Positions 56,812 through 64,000 of a stretch of 64,000 nucleotides of DNA are shown one piece after another. The notes beneath the pieces were generated by a model. It saw nothing but the letters and a program-made list of their open reading frames with translations. It was not told the origin of the DNA and ran no database searches. Positions within the stretch are counted from its first letter, which is position 1, and each line of letters starts with the position of its first letter. This DNA is from Carex sylvatica. Taxonomy: Eukaryota > Streptophyta > Magnoliopsida > Poales > Cyperaceae. Where the stretch lies: NCBI GenBank assembly GCA_964058845.1, contig CAXKVR010000148.1, positions 62,001 through 126,000 on the forward strand, given 5' to 3'. A program made the translations under genes and the position numbers.

Positions 56812-57661
56812 TTAATTGCAGATAAAAAGAAAAAAGTAATAAATTTTGCAACTGCTGTTTCCACTTCTAAATTCAACAATAATAATTTTACGTACCATGT
56901 TGTTTATCACATAAACTCCAAGTGCGTCTAGCAGTGATTCAGACCGTCCATAAAAACCAATAATTTGACCATTAATGGCTGAGAGTTCAAAAGGAATTCC
57001 TCCCTTTCGACCGTATGGCCCATAAGATCCCAAATTTGTCTCAAATTTGAGTGACTGAACAACAAAAAATCCGTCAAAGGAACCCGTGTGGCCTTTTACG
57101 GAGGTAATGTACTCCGATGGCTGAAGAGTGAACTACAAAAATCACATCATGAAACAAAATTATGCACTACCCTTTCGTCAGTTTCGCCATTTATTGAAGT
57201 AAAATTTAAAATATATATATATGCTGCCTTTCTTTCAAATAATCAAATAACAAGATAAACCAAAAATAAAGGATCATAATATTACCTATAGTAATCATAT
57301 TATACCTTGACAAGATTTGACATGATAAATCCCATTAATACTGCACGATCAATATGAGGATTCTCAAATCAAGTACTTAATTACTGCTATGACAGGTAGT
57401 ATCTATAAAATTGCAAATGAATAAAGAAGCTAGTTGTACCTCTCTCAATTTTCCTCCTTTTCCGCCCCACCGGCCGGTGCTTTCCTCCCGACCATTGCGT
57501 AGAAAACGCACTGTAAGCGAATCAATAGCCCCGCCATAACGAACACTGACAGAAACAATGCGAGTAATGCCAGTGATGTCCATATCTTTTGCTGAGCCAC
57601 CAGCACCACCACATGGTCCTACCTTCTTTGAGACAATTGCTTTCATACCTGAAGCCTTCAT
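56812..57661 (-). CDS. Jacalin-type (mannose-binding class) lectin domain gene, upstream of CA-2
   Basis: Exon 1 57661-57440 (74 codons) reads MKASGMKAIVSKKVGPCGGAGG...ITRIVSVSV...GRWGGKGGKLRE. Exon 2 from 57132 starts FTLQPSEYITSVKGHTG and contains LGSYGPYGRKGGIPF and the C-terminal sugar-site motif GFYGRSESLLDALGVYV. The two make a full jacalin fold of about 153 residues with the N-terminal GPCGG and C-terminal GRS...LDA loops that bind carbohydrate in this family. Unspliced, exon 2 runs to a stop at 56812 with an unlikely tail; at 56896 there is a good donor (AACATG/GTACGT). No signal peptide is visible, as is normal for cytosolic jacalin-related lectins. A small upstream exon cannot be excluded. 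Confidence 0.85.
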
Positions 57662-57840
57662 TCAAGTCAATAAAATGCACTAATAATTAGAAGATTATAT
57701 TAGTGAATTAGATAAGTTTTGACCTTTGTATTAAGAAGAAGGTTGATCCATACCATATATATTTTTGGCGAAATTAGGCACAAAGGACTAGTGATAATGA
57801 TATTATATCCGCTGTGTTTGTTGATTCTTTGGAGGAAAGG

Positions 57841-58110
57841 TAGACTAGCTAGTGTTTGCTGGATGGTTGTTTATATACTATAGAGATGTTTCTAAAGTTT
57901 CACATTTGTCAGTGTGAAAATTATAATTTGGCAAGTATCCTAGAATATGGTCAAACTTAATACTGGATTAAATCTATTCTAAAATATAATGATGATCACA
58001 GGGGAGATGAAACTCCTGACGTTGCTCAATTTTTGAGGTACTGGTGGTGGAACTTCCAACACAATGCATGATATCGTTTCGGGAAATGAAGCGCAATAGA
58101 AAAGCAGATT
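57841..58110 (-). promoter_or_regulatory. Jacalin gene promoter, inverted copy of the MATH gene promoter
   Basis: On the minus strand this reads TATTGCGCTTCAT...ATTATAATTTTCACA...GAAACTTTAGAAACATCTCTATAGTATATAAACAACC. It contains a TATA box at about 57871-57880, about 215 bp before the jacalin ATG. About 240 bp are similar, in opposite orientation, to 61165-61390. Confidence 0.75.
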
Positions 58111-60721
58111 TGATTAATTATTTAACCTTTAATAGAGACTAGAATAGGTCACTACCGACTCATGGTAGATCGTGCCATAAAAGAAAAGTTGTATGCTCTA
58201 GACCTTTCACGAAATTAAAAAGAATAGAACTAGGTCTTTTTACAAATATTAATACGCTTTTTATTGGAAAAATGATAATATTTTAACATAATCTATGTAA
58301 AATTTGTTAATGGGCACAATGTATGCTCTTTTTGAAACTAAAACTTTGGCAAAATTTTAATTTATATAAAGCTTCATATTAGTTGAAAATATACTATAGT
58401 AAATACAAAAAATATAATGGCAAATAAGTTATACAAAAATTAATGTGAGGCTATATGGTACTATGCATAACATGGATTGATTTGTATAGTATGAATTAAT
58501 ATTTTCATTTTCAAAGTCTAAGCAATTGATTTGAACCGCTCAAGATGACCTCCATAAGTAGGGGCGTAGCCACTAACATTCAATGTAAGTTAATTGATCT
58601 TCATCTTTATTTATTTTCCAAAAATTTGTGTATATATATGATTTTTTAGATAGTTTTTTTTTTTTTTTTTTTTTTTTTTGCTTTGAAGGCCCGTAGGCAA
58701 AAGCATTATAAATATTGTAAAATTGATTCCTCATTCGTAGTATAAAAAATTTATATAATTGAGCCGTATTTATGTTTGATTTTCATAGTTTGAAAATTTA
58801 CCTCCTCCCTGAGTATATGCCTCACTTTCTTCAAGAGAAAAATATATATATACATTTTTTAAATTAAATAAATAGAGATAATATGAGAAAATGAGGTTTG
58901 TTATTATAACAAAATAATAATATAAGAAGAAGCTATATTTAAATGAATGAAATGTTAATATAGTAAAGTATATAGAGTGAGGTTGTGGTACTTTGTAATG
59001 TGAGGATTGTTTCATGTATTGGGTTCATATCTTTGTTTTCAAAGTCTAAATAATCGGTCCGAACAGCTTAACATGATTATCATATGAAAATATACTTGGA
59101 AATCAAATTTTATAATTTTTGGAATTTTTTTACTATATTTTTTTTTTGGTAGGTAGAAAATCATCACTTGTGGATGGTCTAGAATTTTTAGATCAAATAA
59201 TTTTTTAATTGTTCCAAAAAATAGTAAAGATATTTCAAAAATATAAAATTTGATCTTCAAGTATATTTTCATATAATAAAAATAATGAGACGTTTAGATC
59301 GACTATTTAGACTTTAAAAATAGAAATAGAAATTCAATGCACGGAACAATCTGCGCATTGCAAAGTACCATATGTAAAAATATATAGAGTATGGTTAAAT
59401 TGCACTATTGGTTTTGTAATATTTGTTTAGATAGATACAAAATCGCTTCTTCTGTATCATTTAAAAACAGTGATATTGTATCTATCTAAATAAATAATAT
59501 TTTAAAAAATATATATATAATGTTAATGAACTGTGTACAAATAAAGTTAACTTTTACATGGTTCGAAATTTTCAAACTGTATGTGTATGTTGAAGTTATT
59601 TTAGCACAGCGCGCGTCTGATCTCAACTCATTAGACACTGTTAATGTGGAATTTTATGCTACGATAACGTTTTTTGTACTAGTTGACAGCGTACATACGA
59701 TTATGGGACATGTGTGGTTAATTCATGCTTGCATCATGCATCTGCCTGATTAATTGGCATGCAATTAATATCTAGGTCCAAGGCTTAATTGTGTACGTAT
59801 TCGAGGTTTTCACATTCTTTCTAAATGGCATAAATAGTAGTTGCCTCACTTAATTGTCTGAATCTGCGTGCAGTGTTAGAGAAATTAAGAATGTTAAGCA
59901 TTTTCATAAATTCAAAACTAATAATTTTATCTATTTAATTTATTGAGATCATTTAACTTTTGTGTAAAATGAAATTATAATATATTTGATTTTTTAGCTT
60001 TCTCGATTTGTATTTTGTAATTCCATCCCTGTCCGCATGTAATGTGATAATTATTTAATTAATATAATTGACAGTGCATTATATTATATTCCATTTCTGT
60101 TCCAATAAACTTCCCACAGATTCATAATTTTTTAAAACATACGGCAACTCATAATTTATTAAACGGGAACGCTCATTATATTATGTTAGAATATTATCAT
60201 TTTTCTAATAAAAAGTGTATTAATATTTGTAAAAAGACCTAGTTCTATGAATTTTTTACTAACAATAAATAAAAATAAAAAATTAACAAACCAACTTGAT
60301 TGATTTGTTTTTACAAAAATCATAAGTATCGAGATGCCTATTCATAACGGATTTTTTTTTTTTTTTTTTGCTATGTCGAATTGATATTTCGGTTCATATA
60401 GTTTTCATAATTTTTCAATCCATTTGTTTAGTTATCGGTGTAGCCACGTGTTTGTTTTTTAATTTCCACCCTGTGCCGAATAACTAAATGGTGTTTTTTT
60501 CTTCCGCTCATATAACTAAAAAAATCAGTTATGTATGTATTCAACAGCATTTTCTAAAAATATCTAATTGACAAATCAACATCACATGTGATGTTCTTAG
60601 ATAATAAAAATAGATTATTTTTTCTAAAATCGATCAATCAATATTAAATAGATGGAAATATAATTTTTAAAGAATATTTGATCTAGTTCACATAATAATT
60701 ACACAAAGATCTAATAAAAAT
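58111..60721. other. AT-rich spacer between the divergent genes, with MITE fragments
   Basis: Contains a partial CAATTGATTTGAACCGCTCAAGATGA core at 58510, a long poly-T (58657-58679), a hairpin MITE at about 59017-59340 with the CGGTCCGAACAGCTTAACATGAT core, one end of a GAGTATGGTTAAATTGCACTATTGG element at 59386, and a poly-T at 60350. The frame at 59520-59753 is not supported by anything. No gene is seen. Confidence 0.55.
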
Positions 60722-61121
60722 GAGAAGGGTTAAAATGCACTATTGGTTTTGTGCCTTAACCATACTCTACGTCTCTATCTCCGATTACAATGCTCAAACA
60801 GTCAATTCAAACCGTTCATTTTGTTCTACAAATTAAAATGTGCTTAGAGACCAAATTTTATATTTTTTTGGAATTCGTTTACTATTTTTTTTTAGATAGG
60901 TACAAAATCACTGTTTTTGGATGATCTAGATGCAGTGATTTTGTATCTATCTAAAAAAATAGTAAACGAATTCCAAAAAATATAAAATTTGGTCTCTAAA
61001 CACATTTTAATATATAGAACAAAATGAACAGTTTGGATTGACTGTTTGAACTTTGTAAACAGAGATAGAGACGTAGGACATAGTTGAAGTACAAAATCAA
61101 TAGTGAATTTTAACCATACTC
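60722..61121. mobile_element. Perfect-hairpin MITE (400 bp) with 9-bp target duplication
   Basis: Ends GAGAAGGGTTAAAAT and ATTTTAACCATACTC (inverted) are flanked by AATAAAAAT on both sides (60713-60721 and 61122-61130). The two arms of about 190 bp pair almost perfectly around 60925. The 9-bp duplication points to Mutator-like mobilisation. It inserted next to the MATH gene promoter and may form small-RNA precursors if transcribed. Confidence 0.88.
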
Positions 61122-61164
61122 AATAAAAATTTACATAATTTTTATTGGTAGTGGGACCGAAATG

Positions 61165-61410
61165 CTATTGCGCTTCATCTCCCGAAACGACACGTATTTT
61201 AGTTGCATAAGTACCTCAAAAGTTGAGCTACACAATTGATGAGCAACCACTATACCAGTATTAACTTTGACTATATTCTAGAATACTTGCAAAATTATAA
61301 TTTTCACATGGACAAATGTGAAACTTTAGAAACATCTCTATATATAGTATATAAACAACTATGCAGCAAACACTAGTCTAACCTCGTCCAAAGCTATCAA
61401 CTGAATAGTC
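61165..61410 (+). promoter_or_regulatory. MATH gene promoter with TATA box
   Basis: TATATAGTATATAAAC at about 61341-61356, roughly 60 bp before the ATG at 61411, is the likely core promoter. The block is the inverted duplicate of the jacalin promoter at 57841-58110 and includes the shared words TATTGCGCTTCAT, CAGTATTAA and GAAACTTTAGAAACATCTCTATA. Confidence 0.75.
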
Positions 61411-61902
61411 ATGTTGCTTCTAATCACCTTATTCTTCACTTTTCTAATGACCACCCCTCATGTAGTAGCAGCCACCGGGTTCCTTGCCGGATCAAAAACC
61501 CTCGAAATCACAGACTATTCTGTCATGAAGAAAGTAATCAAGACAGGGGACTACGTTCAATCTGACATATTTACTGTCAGTGGCTATCAATGGGCGATCG
61601 AATTCTATCCACAAGGATGTGTTTCTACTGCCTCTGATTTTATATCAATAGGAGTCAGGCTGATAAATCCAACAAACTACGTACTGGCAACATCCACCCA
61701 CCGTTTCCATGACTGGAACACATCAACATGGTCAACCGATACCCTTGTGATACCCAATGGGGTTACCTTTTCATCAACGCATACCAGATGGGTTTATTAC
61801 TGCTTCATCAAACGGTCCGACTTTGAGACCTCGAGCTATCTGAGAAGTGACACACTTGTGATCAAGACTAATCTCTGGGTTGCAAAAGAGATCTCTAGGT
61901 GA
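61411..61902 (+). CDS. Secretory MATH-domain protein (163 aa, no BTB domain)
   Basis: The first 21 residues (MLLLITLFFTFLMTTPHVVAA) form a clear signal peptide, predicting entry into the secretory pathway. The rest is one MATH (meprin/TRAF-homology) domain of the plant BPM type: LEITDYSVMKKVIKTGDYVQSD, FTVSGYQWAIEFYPQGC, then RWVYYCFIKRSDFETSSYLRSDTLVI, which match the characteristic GYQWAIYFYPDG and FFKRSALETSDYLKDD segments. In known BPM proteins the MATH domain recruits substrates to cullin-3 ligases through a BTB domain; here that is missing and the protein would be extracellular or luminal, so its role must differ. Single exon, good TATA box nearby. Could also be a recently formed gene fragment, but the frame is intact. 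Confidence 0.8.
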   Translation: MLLLITLFFTFLMTTPHVVAATGFLAGSKTLEITDYSVMKKVIKTGDYVQSDIFTVSGYQWAIEFYPQGCVSTASDFISIGVRLINPTNYVLATSTHRFHDWNTSTWSTDTLVIPNGVTFSSTHTRWVYYCFIKRSDFETSSYLRSDTLVIKTNLWVAKEISR

Positions 61903-62376
61903 TAACAAGCAATCAATGGATTTTGCTACTGCCGATGTTTCTCTTGAGAACAGCAAATCAGCTGATGTTTTATTTTTTTTTGTTTTTTAATTATTAAGTA
62001 TGTTTAATGAAGTACCAGTTTGTGTTACCTTGATGTTTGAATTGGATAATTTAATTACATTTTTTTTTTTACCAGAAATATTATTTTTTTGGAGAATGCC
62101 TTCTTCCTTACCGTACATATATAAGCGCCCAAATTTGTCTCAAATTTGAGTGATCTAACAACAAATTATCCACAAAGTCACCAATGTGGCCATTTACTGA
62201 TTTACAGAGGTGATGTACTCGAATGGTTGAAGAGTGAACTACAAAAATTATGCATTTACTGATGAAAAAATATATATTATGTAGTTTTTTTGTATTTTTG
62301 GTAAACCAAGAATAAACTAAAATGAAATATCATTGTATTACATATATTAAAAGCTGCAACCAATAATATTTTTTTA

Positions 62377-63258
62377 GGGTTAATTTCTTATTTGCCCTTG
62401 AAGATAACTAGACAAATCCAATTTCTTATTAACCCCTTAAAACTTGAATATATCTTATTTACCTATCAACTTAAACAACTCTTTCTTATTTACCCATCAT
62501 ACAATAACTCTTGATCTAACTCTATTTTAAGTTATAATTTATCCTTAATTTACTTCTAATTAAGAAATAAAAGACATAATTACTCTTACTTTCTCTTCTT
62601 GAGTTCTTTCTCTCGTTGTTCTTGCTCCATGTTGCTATTTTCTCTGCAATTATTTATCATATATTTTGTTGAATGCTTTGTGACATTGCAGGAGTGACTT
62701 AGACCTAGAGCTCGTAACTAATAGTCATTCATTCTATTGATTTGACTAATTTTCTAATATTTTGGATCCAGAACAAAAGGTCCAATAGGGACCATAAAGC
62801 AATTGCTAGTTGCTAGTTGCTAGTTTCTATCATAAAATAACCCATTTTACTTTGATAAAACCACGTCGGTCACAAAATATAGAGGTGCCAAACTATAACC
62901 TAAAACTGATCTCATGTGAATTGCTAGAAAAATCATTGTAATTGTTCTCTTGTATCTAAGAGAGGAAGATGAGCAAGAAGAGGAAAGAACTATATATTGT
63001 GTAGAGGATTGAAATGTTTATTATCTTATCACACCCAAAAAAGGAATTGACCGGTTGAGGGAAGGAGAAAGAGCAATATTGGAAGAAGAGAACACAAGGA
63101 TATAATGGGAAATTAAGTAAAATATTAATGACTGAAATTAATTTGATGGGGTAAATAAGAAAGATATGTAAAAGTTGAGGGATACTCAAGATAAATCAAA
63201 GTCTGTAGGGAGAAATAAGAAACTTGATAAGAGTTGAGGGATATATAAAAAATTAACC
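62377..63258. mobile_element. Harbinger-like MITE (882 bp) with TTA target duplication
   Basis: Left end GGGTTAATTTCTTATTTG, right end the inverse of GGTTAATTTTTTATATA, each flanked by TTA (62374-62376 and 63259-63261). The subterminal arms are imperfectly inverted (CTTATTTACCC versus GGGTAAATAAG). No transposase. One terminal G is missing on the right. Confidence 0.65.
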
Positions 63259-63293
63259 TTACTTTTATTACCACTATATAATATTATATATTG

Positions 63294-63697
63294 GAGTAGA
63301 ACTAGGTTGTTCTTAAGTTCACCAAGCTCTTTGGTGAACTTAAGTCTAAAATCCGTCAAAACGGTTTCAAATGACGAATTCGAACCGTTAAAACCCGCCT
63401 ACCTTATGAATGATGCGTCGATTTTGAACATTCGAATCAATTTTGTATAAAGTCAATTGGTCAAAATTAGAAGGTTAATAAATTAATTTTAATGCATTCA
63501 TTTTTTTAAATGTTTTTTTTACCGCTTAACTTTATATTAAATTAATTCGAATATTTAAAATTTTCACATGTAGATGCATTACTCGTAAGGTAGGCAGATT
63601 TCAACAGTCGAATTCAATATTTAAAGCTAATTTGACAAATTTTAGACTTGAGTTCACCAAAGAGCTTAATGAACTTAAGAACACCCGAGTTCTACTC
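63294..63697. mobile_element. Mutator-like MITE (404 bp) with 9-bp target duplication
   Basis: Ends GAGTAGAACT...AGTTCTACTC form inverted arms of about 60 bp (GTTCTTAAGTTCACCAAGCTCTTTGGTGAACT). TATATATTG flanks both sides (63285-63293 and 63698-63706). The same terminus occurs singly at 12853 and 30875 as GAGTGGAACTAGGGTGTTC. Confidence 0.85.
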
Positions 63698-64000
63698 TAT
63701 ATATTGCACGATATGATGATTGTTGTTGTACCTCTGTCAAAACTCCTGCTTGTCCGCTCCACTGGTCGGTGCTTTCCTCCCGACCATTACGTAGAAAATG
63801 CACTGTGACTCTGTGAGTGCATGAATAGTCCATCCATGACAAACACTGATCTTCTCAATTCGGATAATGCCGGTGATATCCATGTCTTTCTTTGTCCCGC
63901 CATTACCACCACATGGCCCTGCCTGAAAACAATTAAATTTCCACTTGAAGCCTTCATTCAAGTCAACACAATCCACAATAATAATTATTTATAAGATTAT

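Larger units (their letters stand above)
62088..63960 (-). pseudogene. Jacalin-type lectin pseudogene with two MITEs in its intron
   Basis: Exon 1 (about 63731-63925) begins after TTTTCAG with GCAGGGCCATGTGGTGG (GPCGG) and reads DMDITGIIRIEKISVCHGW, but an extra 8 bp (GAGTCACA near 63810) relative to the intact gene shifts the frame. Exon 2 remnant (62088-62241) starts FTLQPFEYITSV, then hits a TAA and further shifts; the C-terminal sugar site is gone. The intron contains a Harbinger-like MITE (62377-63258) and a Mutator-like MITE (63294-63697). The 5' end lies close to or beyond the window edge. Confidence 0.8.

Noticed and set aside
59520..59753. 77-codon plus-strand ORF in the jacalin-MATH spacer
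   Set aside because: No similarity to a family I know, no promoter, and it lies among MITE fragments.

Overview
The window is nuclear DNA from a flowering plant. It is AT-rich, has spliced genes and is dense in transposable elements (LTR retrotransposons, a non-LTR gag-like ORF, hAT-, Mutator- and Harbinger-type elements). The two beta-carbonic anhydrases resemble the monocot form of the family (the FKTEVYDKKP start region) and the NLRs are CC-type only, so a non-grass monocot is likely. I cannot name the genus.

Layout. 1-2530: minus-strand open ORF with two CCHC knuckles (retroelement gag/ORF1-like) running off the left edge. About 3.0-16.7 kb and about 21.4-35.4 kb are two diverged copies of one segment: beta-carbonic anhydrase (CA) debris, an intact CC-NB-LRR gene (NLR-A 7267-11415; NLR-B 26024-29922), a dead sulfate transporter fragment, and an unidentified minus-strand gene ending in an acidic exon. 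A tandem repeat array (16.8-20.8 kb) separates them. Copy A gained a solo LTR (15862-16421); copy B gained a hAT-type element (24686-25828). 36.2-37.0 kb holds a sulfotransferase pseudogene.

38.4-63.9 kb is a cluster of beta-CA and jacalin-type lectin genes. Both intact CA genes have seven exons and were resolved exon by exon (CA-1 38409-41499, 200 aa; CA-2 54308-56460, 199 aa). Each has a jacalin unit just upstream on the same strand: a pseudogene before CA-1 and an intact domain before CA-2. Between CA-1 and its jacalin partner lies a Mutator-type inverted-repeat element (41717-52387, 9-bp target duplication), itself split by a young 9.39-kb Tekay/Del-type Ty3 retrotransposon (41963-51352) whose two 2315-bp LTRs show no length difference.

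The most interesting points are these. (1) The jacalin exon before CA-2 ends at a splice donor in phase with an acceptor three bases before the CA-2 ATG, so a jacalin-carbonic anhydrase fusion protein is possible. (2) The same promoter block occurs in inverted orientation upstream of the jacalin gene and of a small gene encoding a signal peptide plus a lone MATH domain (61411-61902). (3) The NLR 3' intron is by chance open in copy A and closed in copy B, so NLR-B looks broken but reads as intact when spliced. All splice calls were made by eye and lack transcript support.
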